A stretch of DNA of 6,986 nucleotides from an uncultured Candidatus Saccharibacteria bacterium (GCA_945916045.1 CAMEGH010000030.1:1-6986), one strand, 5' to 3'; positions 1 to 5,576 are shown, counted from the first letter of the stretch. Notes: a model not told the origin generated them from the sequence alone. A program made the numbers and translations.

Positions 1-230
1 CTCTCCGTACGCCTCCCTATTTTAGCACAAAAGAAAGGCCCGCCGTAGCGGTTGCAGCAAAACTGCATCAACGCCAGCGGGCGCAACCTTTCAATCAATA
101 GCTCAGGGGTTGCTCCAGCTGCCACCCATCGACCGTCCGATAGACAGATAGACTGAGCGAAGCTGTTGGCCGCCAGTGGCGGTATCAACTTCTTGTAGAG
201 CGAACCAGCCAGTGTACGGATGCGACTCAC
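1..230 (-). CDS. Possible partial hypothetical protein (N-terminal 76 codons, runs off left edge)
   Basis: A GTG at 228-230 follows an AGGAGG Shine-Dalgarno with 5 nt spacing and opens a frame without a stop to the window edge. The product starts VSRIRTLAGSLYKKLIPPLA and resembles no family I know. Codon choice (AAG AAG, several CTG, GAG) is closer to the gene at 5590-6147 than to the neighbouring genes. It lies 69 nt downstream of the minus-strand gene ending at 300, so it could be cotranscribed; a weak CTGACT-17-TAAAAA promoter about 40 nt before the GTG is also possible. The second half of the frame (before about position 82) is cysteine-rich and unconvincing, and it overlaps a terminator-like hairpin and a possible -10 box. 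The real gene may therefore be short, decayed or frameshifted, or the region may be a small structured RNA. No function is proposed. Confidence 0.38.
   Translation of the reverse strand, partial: MSRIRTLAGSLYKKLIPPLAANSFAQSICLSDGRWVAAGATPELLIERLRPLALMQFCCNRYGGPFFCAKIGRRTE
19..27 (-). promoter_or_regulatory. Possible extended -10 box for a gene beyond the left edge
   Basis: On the minus strand TGCTAAAAT matches an extended -10 (TGnTATAAT, one mismatch) just after the hairpin, followed by AGGGAGG at 12-18, which could be a Shine-Dalgarno. I see no good -35, and no start codon falls inside the window. Confidence 0.25.
29..82 (-). terminator. Terminator-like long hairpin on the minus strand
   Basis: Read on the minus strand, GCCCGC (77-82) pairs with GCGGGC (38-43). 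Inner pairings TGGCG/CGCTA and GCAG/CTGC close a small TTTTG loop, and the stem is followed by CTTTCTTTTG. The stem is bulged, and the open reading frame above passes through it, so either the terminator or the frame is misleading. Confidence 0.35.
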
Positions 231-299
231 GAAAGCCTCCTACTCTATAGACTGGAAAGGTCCTGAATGTTTTTATGGCACAACAAGAAAGAAGTCAGC

Positions 300-899
300 C
301 TAAAGCATGTGCAAAAATGCAACCATCACTGTCACAATGGCAACTACACCTAATACAATCAGCCCTGCCGACACGTACGGGCGTCGCTCAATATAGCCTA
401 AATAGTATGGGAATTTCTTCGCAAGTTCCGTATTCGTAATCGGCTCATTATATACAATGATTTCATTCTTTCTCTTAATAAGAGTACGTATCTCGGCCAA
501 TTCTTCTAACCCCCAGTACAGCCCATTTATAGAAATTTTCGCACCTGTTTGCGTATCGCGTAACAATAATCGCTCGAAAATGCCAAAATTTGTCTCGTTA
601 TAGTGCGGAAAATAGTGCGCTGCAAGTGACGGGCGTGCAATTGCGCGACGCCTCAACAGGCCACCGCTTGCAACAATTTCTGCGTCTGATAGTAAAATTT
701 TACGCTGCGTTATATGATAAAACGCCAGCCCAAGTCCAATCGCCACACCAATCAGAACAAACCACCCCTGTGACGGACGTAGGAAGAAATATCCAGCAAT
801 AATAATCGCCGCAAGAATAAACCGCCCAGCACCCAATCGCGCCAAGTACGCCTTAAAATTTACTCGAAAAACTCGCTGATTGTCTACCATTTGCTTCAT
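300..899 (-). CDS. Three-TM membrane protein with a PH-like middle region, function unknown
   Basis: With the ATG at 897-899 the product is 199 residues. Visible parts: a basic N-terminus, TM helices at about 27-41 and 46-62, a soluble stretch at about 66-143, and a third TM helix at about 177-197 ending at the C-terminus. The soluble part opens RKILLSDAEIVASGGLLRRRAIA, which has the rhythm of bacterial PH-like (bPH2) domains: 'LTD..I....G...RR...I'. That similarity is inference. An upstream TTG at 966-968 would add 23 mostly hydrophobic residues, but it has no ribosome site. The ATG sits 6 nt behind a plausible -10 box, which favours a leaderless start here. The stop is TAG. The gene follows the terminator of tRNA-Arg, so it is probably its own unit. 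Role and partners are unknown. Confidence 0.75.
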   Translation of the reverse strand: MKQMVDNQRVFRVNFKAYLARLGAGRFILAAIIIAGYFFLRPSQGWFVLIGVAIGLGLAFYHITQRKILLSDAEIVASGGLLRRRAIARPSLAAHYFPHYNETNFGIFERLLLRDTQTGAKISINGLYWGLEELAEIRTLIKRKNEIIVYNEPITNTELAKKFPYYLGYIERRPYVSAGLIVLGVVAIVTVMVAFLHML

Positions 900-905
900 G
901 CTTTT

Positions 906-934
906 AATATACGCGGTGCGGACAGAGGGAGCAA
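906..934 (-). promoter_or_regulatory. Candidate promoter of the three-TM protein gene (leaderless)
   Basis: On the minus strand TTGCTC (929-934) is separated by 17 bp from TATATT (906-911). Only 6 nt (AAAAGC) lie between the -10 box and the ATG at 899, so transcription would begin at or next to the start codon. No Shine-Dalgarno is present. Confidence 0.45.
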
Positions 935-1004
935 GGACTCCAAGTAGTAATCCTACCAAAACGCACAACGAACTATCGAAAAGAAAACTGGAAAAGAATT
1001 CTAG

Positions 1005-1035
1005 AATAAAAAGAACTCCCGTAAAAGGAGTTCTT
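1005..1035 (-). terminator. Intrinsic terminator after tRNA-Arg
   Basis: A perfect 9-bp stem (AAGAACTCC at 1011-1019 with GGAGTTCTT at 1027-1035) has a 7-nt loop. On the minus strand it runs into a T-rich tail (TTTTTATT). It begins 15 nt after the tRNA CCA end. The plus-strand side lacks a U-tract, so it acts for the tRNA. Confidence 0.85.
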
Positions 1036-1049
1036 CTAATTATCGCGCA

Positions 1050-1126
1050 TGGTACACCCGACAGGATTCGAACCTATGGCCTTCGGCTCCGCAAGCCGAC
1101 GCTCTATCCAGCTGAGCTACGGGTGC
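1050..1126 (-). tRNA. tRNA-Arg, anticodon GCG
   Basis: The 77-nt minus-strand sequence folds as a cloverleaf: acceptor GCACCCG/CGGGTGT (G1-U72 wobble), D stem GCTC/GAGC, anticodon stem TCGGC/GCCGA with loop TTGCGGA, T stem ATAGG/CCTGT with loop TTCGAAT, discriminator A73, and an encoded CCA. A20 in the D loop and A73 are arginine identity features. Positions 34-36 read GCG, which decodes CGC and, by wobble, CGU. Most bacteria use an ACG anticodon (edited to ICG) for this box, so GCG is unusual. CGC is a frequent arginine codon in the genes here. Confidence 0.96.
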
Positions 1127-1150
1127 GTAAATCTCATGCAATCAATACGT

Positions 1151-1179
1151 ATTATAACAGAGGAAACGCGCGCGTTCAA
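1151..1179 (-). promoter_or_regulatory. Promoter of tRNA-Arg
   Basis: On the minus strand TTGAAC (1174-1179), a 17-bp spacer and a perfect TATAAT (1151-1156) lie 24 nt upstream of the tRNA 5' end. This leaves a short leader of about 17 nt for RNase P to remove. It is among the best promoter matches in the window. Confidence 0.8.
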
Positions 1180-1189
1180 GCCTTTGTGG

Positions 1190-1795
1190 TTACAGGCGCA
1201 GCATTTTTACCAATTTGTCGACAAAATCCAGCTTGATTTCTTGCATTGGCAAGCGGCGGCCCACCAAATCCACAATCTGTTCGCCCGATTCTACCGGGAA
1301 ATATACCGAAAGCCCAGGGCGAAAACGCTTTACCGGGATCAAAAAAATCGAGTTTTCTTTGCCATCGTGCGTCACGCCAAATGCTTTGTAATCGGCAAAA
1401 TCGTAAAATTGTTCACCCACAAAAAGGCCTTTTTGCGTCAAACGGTAGGCAATATCGCGCGAAGGTCGCACCGACATCACTACCAACACCGCGGCAATCG
1501 CCACAATCAAGAACGAAACCGTCCACGCTTTTAGCAAGAATACGTCGAGTGCAATCACCGCAATCACCACCGCAATCAAGCCAACATACCACCAGGTGTT
1601 TTTCTCGGGGGCGATATATTCTTTCGCCATCCATTCTACCTCTTGTGGCTCGGCCTGTTCAATACGGTTACTATCCATCGAAACAGCCCCGGCAGTCAGT
1701 GTCACGCGCGGCATTGCCTGGCGACCTTCCGTACCCACTGCCACCCCTGGTTCGGCCGGCGCCGGCTGAGGTGTTTGATTACTCTCTACGTCCAT
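1190..1795 (-). CDS. Two-TM envelope protein of a Saccharibacteria-type family, function unknown
   Basis: The product has 201 residues. Residues 1-55 are a Pro/Ala/Glu-rich, probably disordered, cytoplasmic tail. A short conserved-looking segment EWMAKEYIAPEKNTWWY (54-70) leads into TM helices at about 68-88 and 91-109. A basic SVRPSRD loop then opens a soluble beta-rich domain (about 115-175, including SIFLIPVKRFRPGLSVYFP), followed by a helical end (DFVDKLVKMLRL). I recall the pattern 'acidic-aromatic segment, two TM helices, small soluble domain with PLKRF..P.SVYF' from uncharacterised Saccharibacteria proteins; no function is known to me. There is no signal peptide, so it is probably anchored with both ends in the cytoplasm. 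The ATG at 1793-1795 is supported by a promoter 7 nt upstream. The stop is TAA, and tRNA-Arg has its own promoter downstream. Confidence 0.88.
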   Translation of the reverse strand: MDVESNQTPQPAPAEPGVAVGTEGRQAMPRVTLTAGAVSMDSNRIEQAEPQEVEWMAKEYIAPEKNTWWYVGLIAVVIAVIALDVFLLKAWTVSFLIVAIAAVLVVMSVRPSRDIAYRLTQKGLFVGEQFYDFADYKAFGVTHDGKENSIFLIPVKRFRPGLSVYFPVESGEQIVDLVGRRLPMQEIKLDFVDKLVKMLRL

Positions 1796-1802
1796 ACTTA
1801 GT

Positions 1803-1832
1803 AGTATAGCATACTGCTTTTGGTTGGGTTAA
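1803..1832 (-). promoter_or_regulatory. Extended -10 promoter giving a leaderless mRNA
   Basis: On the minus strand TTAACC (1827-1832), an 18-bp spacer, and TGC directly before TATACT (1803-1808) form an extended -10 promoter. Seven nt separate the -10 box from the ATG at 1795, so the transcript should begin within a base or two of the start codon. Confidence 0.6.
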
Positions 1833-1900
1833 TTTTCTTGATTTCGGGCGAAAACTTCAGTGGCGATGGCGAAAATGTCGGGTGCTTAGCCTTGCCTACA

Positions 1901-2968
1901 CTAATTCACCTTATGTCGCACCTCTGAACGCGCTCGATGATATGCCAACCGCTGATCTGCGGGGGTCAACAACCCATACACCGCTCGTCTACCAATTTCA
2001 TCACTCATCGTTTGGTTGATACGCTGCGCTTTTTCCATATTCGCATCATCCATACCGTCGCGAGTAGGAATTTCTTGCAAGTGCGATCGGCTTCGGTCAA
2101 TTCGCTCACCTGAACGCATCGATTCTAAAAACTGCTTCACATATCGTGCTTGTACATTTCGGCGAATTTCGAGCAACTTTCGCGCATTTTCAACTCCACC
2201 CGCCTCATCGCGCACAAGTTCCGCAATAAACGCCTGTCCGTTCAATATAATTTCATCATCTTCATTGCCTGTTGAAGCCTTTTCAATATATGGCTGCGCC
2301 AGTTCATTATTTTGTTCGATAAATTCACGCAAAATTGTCGTATTAAACCCGCTGTTAGCAATCTGGCCACCAAGCGCATCCTCTGCCTCGCCCGCAAACG
2401 CGTCGTCCCACTGAATGCGATCTGGATGACTCCCTACATATTCTTTTGACTCACTACCTGCGAGAAAAAACGGTTGCACGTTCCACGTTCCACCACCGTT
2501 ACTTTCGGCTAAAATTTCCTGCAATTCCTGCGCATTTCCGCCACGCGCCATAACGTACGACAGCGCTCGACTGGTGCGGCCGTTGCCATCCGCAAACGGG
2601 TGCGCGTACAAAATACCGCCCGCCACCGTCAGCGCCGCATAGTCAAGCGCGTCATCGTCGGGCAATTCATTGTTTTGCAAAAATTCCTGCGCCACACCCC
2701 ATGTTTCACGCAAAAGCTGCTCTTTTTCACGCTGATCAGGCACTTCATGAAACATCAGCGATACATTTTCGCCATCAAAATATTGATTTTCAGCTTCACC
2801 CGATCGCACTAGCCCGGCCGTTTTTTGCACAATATCCAAAAAATCGTTTTCATCTAACTGTGCAAAATAATCCCGCCGCATCGTCGGATTTTGTAAACGC
2901 TCATCCGTCGCAAAAAATTCCATAACGGATTCGGCGTGATTTTTTTCGTGGGGGACAAGTTCTTTCAT
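1901..2968 (-). CDS. Fic-domain protein (probable AMP transferase)
   Basis: The product has 355 residues. The Fic signature HPFADGNGRTSR is complete at 123-134, with catalytic His123, metal-binding Asp127, the GNGR phosphate loop at 128-131 and the second Arg134. Fic enzymes transfer AMP (sometimes other phosphate groups) to a hydroxyl of a target protein, and all core catalytic residues are present. Residues 40-120 form the helical core, with a probable flap around 62-75. Residues from about 180 to 355 are a charged, helical C-terminal extension I do not recognise, possibly for target binding. There is no signal peptide or TM segment, so it is cytoplasmic. No convincing inhibitory (S/T)xxxE(G/N) helix stands in the usual place, and no small antitoxin gene lies beside it, so its control is unclear. 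The ATG at 2966-2968 has an A/T-rich leader without a Shine-Dalgarno. The stop is TAG. Confidence 0.93.
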   Translation of the reverse strand: MKELVPHEKNHAESVMEFFATDERLQNPTMRRDYFAQLDENDFLDIVQKTAGLVRSGEAENQYFDGENVSLMFHEVPDQREKEQLLRETWGVAQEFLQNNELPDDDALDYAALTVAGGILYAHPFADGNGRTSRALSYVMARGGNAQELQEILAESNGGGTWNVQPFFLAGSESKEYVGSHPDRIQWDDAFAGEAEDALGGQIANSGFNTTILREFIEQNNELAQPYIEKASTGNEDDEIILNGQAFIAELVRDEAGGVENARKLLEIRRNVQARYVKQFLESMRSGERIDRSRSHLQEIPTRDGMDDANMEKAQRINQTMSDEIGRRAVYGLLTPADQRLAYHRARSEVRHKVN

Positions 2969-2998
2969 TGTTTATTTTTGTGAGTAATTATATATACA

Positions 2999-3027
2999 AT
3001 ATTATCATACATATGTTTATTTGTCAA
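2999..3027 (-). promoter_or_regulatory. Candidate promoter of the Fic gene
   Basis: On the minus strand a perfect TTGACA (3022-3027) is followed after 17 bp by TAATAT (2999-3004); GATAAT (3001-3006) at 15 bp is an alternative. A separate TATAAT at 2987-2992 has no -35. The leader would be about 24 nt and very A/T-rich, with no ribosome site. The -35 lies only about 20 nt beyond the tRNA-Ser terminator. Confidence 0.55.
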
Positions 3028-3045
3028 TTTGTGTGGCCGTCTGAC

Positions 3046-3092
3046 GAAAAGAAATATCCCCATACACCAGAAAAGCGCATGAGGATATTTCT
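3046..3092 (-). terminator. Intrinsic terminator after tRNA-Ser
   Basis: A 10-bp stem, AGAAATATCC (3050-3059) with GGATATTTCT (3083-3092), has a 23-nt loop. On the minus strand it is followed by TTTTC. It starts 3 nt after the tRNA CCA end. The loop is large and the stem A/T-rich, but the position supports the call. Confidence 0.7.
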
Positions 3093-3094
3093 CC

Positions 3095-3184
3095 TGGCGG
3101 AGAGAACAGGATTCGAACCTGCGAAACGGTTGCCCGTTTACACGCTTTCCAAGCGTGCGCCTTCAGCCACTCGGCCACCTCTCC
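3095..3184 (-). tRNA. tRNA-Ser, anticodon GGA
   Basis: The 90-nt class II tRNA on the minus strand has acceptor GGAGAGG/TCTCTCC, anticodon stem CACGC/GCGTG with loop TTGGAAA (anticodon GGA, reading UCC and UCU), a long variable arm AAACGG-GCAA-CCGTTT, T loop TTCGAAT, discriminator G73 and an encoded CCA. The long variable arm and G73 are serine features. Confidence 0.97.
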
Positions 3185-3196
3185 AAAACTCCTCTT

Positions 3197-3205
3197 ATTC
3201 TACCA
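3197..3205 (-). promoter_or_regulatory. Extended -10 box of tRNA-Ser
   Basis: On the minus strand TGGTAGAAT (TGn plus TAGAAT at 3197-3202) lies 12 nt before the tRNA 5' end, giving a leader of about 5 nt. No good -35 is visible at 17-18 bp, which is tolerable for an extended -10 promoter. Confidence 0.5.
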
Positions 3206-3274
3206 GACAATCCAAACGTACGCCTATCGCTTCGCAAATGACATAATCCACAACATTTTCCACACCGCTTATGG

Positions 3275-3304
3275 TTGCGGTTGGTTGCAATATCGCACTA
3301 TAAT
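3275..3304 (+). promoter_or_regulatory. Promoter of the ABC exporter operon (leaderless)
   Basis: TTGCGG (3275-3280), an 18-bp spacer and a perfect TATAAT (3299-3304) precede the ATG at 3313 by 8 nt. Transcription should start within about 3 nt of the start codon, and there is no room for a Shine-Dalgarno. An overlapping out-of-frame ATG at 3309 leads to a short shadow frame. Confidence 0.65.
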
Positions 3305-3312
3305 AGGTATGA

Positions 3313-4263
3313 ATGAAAAAATCTACACAAACACCGGTTATTTCGCTGCGCTCGCTTACCAAACGTTATGGAGTTGGCGATGCCGAGCATACGGTTTTGC
3401 GCTCAATTGACCTCACGGTGAATAAGGGCGAATTTATTGCGATTATGGGCCCAAGCGGCTGCGGCAAAACCACGCTATTAAATGTGCTCGGCTTGCTTGA
3501 TAAACCCGATGACGGCGAATATGACCTCGACGGCAAAGCGGTCTCTAAATTGCCCAGCCACAAACGCGCCGATATTCGCAGCCAGCAAATTGGGTTTGTG
3601 TTCCAAAATTTTAACCTTGTACCGCGCCTTACCGTGATTGAGAACGTCGCGTTACCTCTTACGTACACCGGCTACAATCGCACGCGAGCGCTCAAACTTG
3701 CCAGCAAAATGCTTTCTACCTTCCACCTAAACGAGCGTGAATATTACATGCCCTACCAGCTCTCAGGCGGGCAAACGCAGCGGGTGGCAATTGCGCGCGC
3801 GCTTGTTAATGACCCCTCGATTATTTTGGCAGATGAACCAACCGGCAACCTCGATTCAAAATCCAGCCACGTTATTATGGAAGAACTTTCCGACATTCAC
3901 CGCCGCGGCAACACCATCATTATGGTAACCCACAACCCCGCCATGACCACCTACGCCGACCGCGTTATTACTATGCTTGATGGCACGATTGACACCGACA
4001 CCAGCAAAACCGTCATCAAAAACACCACCTCAAACGATGTGAAAAAACCAGGCCTCGGTGACCGCGCAAAAACCATTGCCGTAAAAACCGACGATACGAC
4101 GCCAAAAAAGAAAGAAGAAGCGCCAAGCGAAAAAGCTGACGCAAAAACTCCCCAAAAAGCGCAAAAATCCGGCAAAAAGGCCGAAAAAACCACAAAAAAG
4201 GCACAAAAAGCTAAAGAATCACTCACCAGCAAGCTCAAACGAAGTAAGAAGAAAGCCCAATAA
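3313..4263 (+). CDS. ABC transporter ATPase, MacB/LolD type, with lysine-rich C-terminal tail
   Basis: The product has 316 residues. The nucleotide-binding domain is complete: Walker A GPSGCGKTT (46-54), Q-loop Gln98 in FVFQNFNL, signature LSGGQ (150-154), Walker B ILADEP (171-176) with D-loop GNLDS, and switch His207 in MVTHNP. The sequence class (GLLDKPDDGEY, LADEPTGNLDS) is that of LolD/MacB/FtsE ATPases, which drive permeases of the FtsX/MacB fold instead of forming a substrate channel; such a permease gene follows directly. The domain normally ends near residue 228. The remaining about 88 residues are a low-complexity Lys/Ala/Thr tail with 25 lysines by hand count, probably disordered and strongly basic, which is not usual for LolD. 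It may bind acidic membrane lipids or nucleic acid, or simply be a linker. The TAA stop shares its last base with the next ATG, indicating translational coupling. Confidence 0.95.
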   Translation: MKKSTQTPVISLRSLTKRYGVGDAEHTVLRSIDLTVNKGEFIAIMGPSGCGKTTLLNVLGLLDKPDDGEYDLDGKAVSKLPSHKRADIRSQQIGFVFQNFNLVPRLTVIENVALPLTYTGYNRTRALKLASKMLSTFHLNEREYYMPYQLSGGQTQRVAIARALVNDPSIILADEPTGNLDSKSSHVIMEELSDIHRRGNTIIMVTHNPAMTTYADRVITMLDGTIDTDTSKTVIKNTTSNDVKKPGLGDRAKTIAVKTDDTTPKKKEEAPSEKADAKTPQKAQKSGKKAEKTTKKAQKAKESLTSKLKRSKKKAQ

Positions 4264-5498
4264 TGCGAATTTTACTGCTTAACCATATCGAAAATGCGCG
4301 CGAATCGTTGCGCTCAAACAAATTGCGCACGCGCCTCACGGTACTGGGCATTACGCTGGGCGTGGCCTGCATGACGGCAATTATGGCGCTAAGCCTTGGT
4401 GCGGTGCGTTTGGTTGATCGCCAAATTAGCGAACTCGACGGCAATATGGTCGTGGTACGCCCGGGCACTGGCGAAAATCCTGATTCGGTCCAAGATATGC
4501 TCAATCCCGCCAGCAATGATTCATTTAGTGTTAGTTCGCTGGTGGAAGATGACATCGCCGCCATCGCTAATGTCGATAACGTAACAGAGGTCGCACCGCT
4601 CATGTCAGTGTCGGGGCGCGTGCAGTCGCAAGACGAAACTGTCAACGACGCCACAATTGTTGCCACCACGCCAGAGCTCGCTACTGTGTCGAATTTTGCC
4701 ATTCGCGACGGCCAATTTATCGATTCAATCACCAACACTAACACGGCCGTGATTGGCAACCAACTTTCGGTGGATTTGTTCGGCACCAATCAGTCAATTG
4801 GCCAAACATTTAGCATTCGCAACCAAACATTTACGGTCATCGGTATTCTAAAACCAGTGCCAACCGGCATAAATTACAATAATTTTAACCTCAATAAAGC
4901 CGCGATTATTAATCTTGAAAGCGGCAAGCAATTCAACGAAGGTGTCGCGCATATTCGCCAAATTAACATTCGCGTGGACGACGTTTCCAAACTTGACGCT
5001 ACCACCGAAGCAATTGCCGCGGCGGTGAAAAAATCGCACGATGGCGAAGAAGATTTCCGAGTGCTAACCGGGTCGGATATTTCGCGGCCATCATCGCAAT
5101 TATTTGTGGCAGTTGCGGCGGCGGCGACCTCTGTGGCAATCGTATCGCTGATTATTGGCGGCATCGGAATTATGAACATTATGCTAGTGGGCGTGGCCGA
5201 ACGCACGCGCGAAATTGGCATCCGCAAAGCCGTGGGCGCCAGCAATATGCACATTAGTATGCAATTTATGATCGAAGCACTGGCAATGAGCATGTCGGGG
5301 GGGCTAGCCGGATTTGCACTTGGCTACGGAATCGCTTTTTTGGCCACGCCAATTTTACCGTTCTTGCCAGGGTTTGAATGGTATATTCCGGTGTTGGCGT
5401 TTGGGATTTCAGTCGTAATTGGCACGATTTTTGGCATGTACCCTGCGATTCGCGCGGCACGCAAAAACCCAATCGACGCACTGCGCCAATATCACTAA
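4263..5498 (+). CDS. MacB/FtsX-type ABC transporter permease
   Basis: The product has 411 residues, the usual size for a four-TM MacB-like permease without the fused ATPase. A short cytoplasmic N-terminus (NARESLRSNKLRTRLT) precedes TM1 at about 25-48. A large extracytoplasmic domain (about 50-275, MacB_PCD type, Asn/Thr/Ser-rich) follows, then TM2 at about 280-311, the coupling segment ERTREIGIRKAVGA (313-326), TM3 at about 335-362, and TM4 at about 375-397, ending in YPAIRAARKNPIDALR (393-408). The coupling segment and the last motif are hallmarks of the family. Known relatives use ATP-driven 'mechanotransmission' to extract lipoproteins, expel peptides or macrolides, or activate cell-wall enzymes; the substrate here cannot be told. 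No membrane-fusion (MacA) gene is adjacent, as expected for a monoderm-like CPR cell. Its translation is coupled to the ATPase gene through TAATG. The stop is TAA. Confidence 0.95.
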   Translation: MRILLLNHIENARESLRSNKLRTRLTVLGITLGVACMTAIMALSLGAVRLVDRQISELDGNMVVVRPGTGENPDSVQDMLNPASNDSFSVSSLVEDDIAAIANVDNVTEVAPLMSVSGRVQSQDETVNDATIVATTPELATVSNFAIRDGQFIDSITNTNTAVIGNQLSVDLFGTNQSIGQTFSIRNQTFTVIGILKPVPTGINYNNFNLNKAAIINLESGKQFNEGVAHIRQINIRVDDVSKLDATTEAIAAAVKKSHDGEEDFRVLTGSDISRPSSQLFVAVAAAATSVAIVSLIIGGIGIMNIMLVGVAERTREIGIRKAVGASNMHISMQFMIEALAMSMSGGLAGFALGYGIAFLATPILPFLPGFEWYIPVLAFGISVVIGTIFGMYPAIRAARKNPIDALRQYH

Positions 5499-5518
5499 AA
5501 TTATTTTTGCGCTTAGTA

Positions 5519-5547
5519 TTGCTTTTTGTAGAGCAATGTGATATAAT
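5519..5547 (+). promoter_or_regulatory. Strong extended -10 promoter of the 5590-6147 gene
   Basis: TTGCTT (5519-5524), a 17-bp spacer, and TGA directly before a perfect TATAAT (5542-5547) predict a start near 5553-5555 and a leader of about 36 nt. The -35 lies in one arm of a small ATTGCT/AGCAAT hairpin (5518-5537) that has no U-tract, so I do not call a terminator for the ABC operon here. Confidence 0.75.
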
Positions 5548-5549
5548 AA

Positions 5550-5572
5550 AAAGAGTGGAACGTCCACTTTTT
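5550..5572 (+). promoter_or_regulatory. Dyad over the transcription start: operator, 5' stem-loop or attenuator
   Basis: AGTGGA (5554-5559), loop ACG, and TCCACT (5563-5568) form a 6-bp perfect stem that flanking A and T bases extend, with TTTTTC following. It begins at the predicted transcription start. It could be a repressor site, a protective 5' hairpin or a leader terminator; the sequence alone does not decide. Confidence 0.5.
5560..5569. repeat. 10-bp direct repeat, left copy
   Basis: ACGTCCACTT here is repeated exactly at 6161-6170. The two copies bracket the 5590-6147 gene with similar short distances. This copy is the right half of the dyad over the transcription start. Confidence 0.45.
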
Positions 5573-5576
5573 CGAC

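Noticed and set aside
966..968. TTG as start of the three-TM protein
   Set aside because: It has no ribosome site and lies upstream of the candidate promoter; the added residues are not needed for the topology. The ATG at 897-899 fits better, with moderate certainty.
1756..1768. Perfect GCCGGCGCCGGC palindrome
   Set aside because: It lies in the Pro/Ala-coding stretch of the 1190-1795 gene and is explained by that codon composition.
2016..2414. 132-codon plus-strand frame inside the Fic gene, rich in Ser and Cys
   Set aside because: Antisense shadow of the Fic C-terminal part with no start signals.
2786..2803. SGEAEN (Fic residues 56-61) as a class II Fic inhibitory motif (S/T)xxxE(G/N)
   Set aside because: The pattern fits, but it sits at the edge of the flap only about 63 residues before the catalytic His. 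Class II inhibitory helices known to me lie farther upstream, so it is probably coincidence unless a structure shows otherwise.
2969..3184. tRNA-Ser as an attachment site for an integrated element carrying the Fic gene
   Set aside because: No integrase, no repeat of the tRNA 3' end and no compositional break were seen in the window.
2968..3246. Plus-strand frame across the Fic promoter and tRNA-Ser
   Set aside because: It reads through the antisense of a tRNA and its terminator and has no Shine-Dalgarno.
3244..3264. Two DnaA-box-like sequences, TAATCCACA and TTTTCCACA, 12 bp apart
   Set aside because: Only two copies, one imperfect, between divergent promoters, without an A/T-rich unwinding region or dnaA/dnaN genes nearby. 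Not an origin; regulation by DnaA is possible but unsupported.
4235..4789. 184-codon minus-strand open frame inside the ABC permease gene
   Set aside because: Ser/Thr-rich antisense shadow; the plus-strand permease is unmistakable by family motifs.
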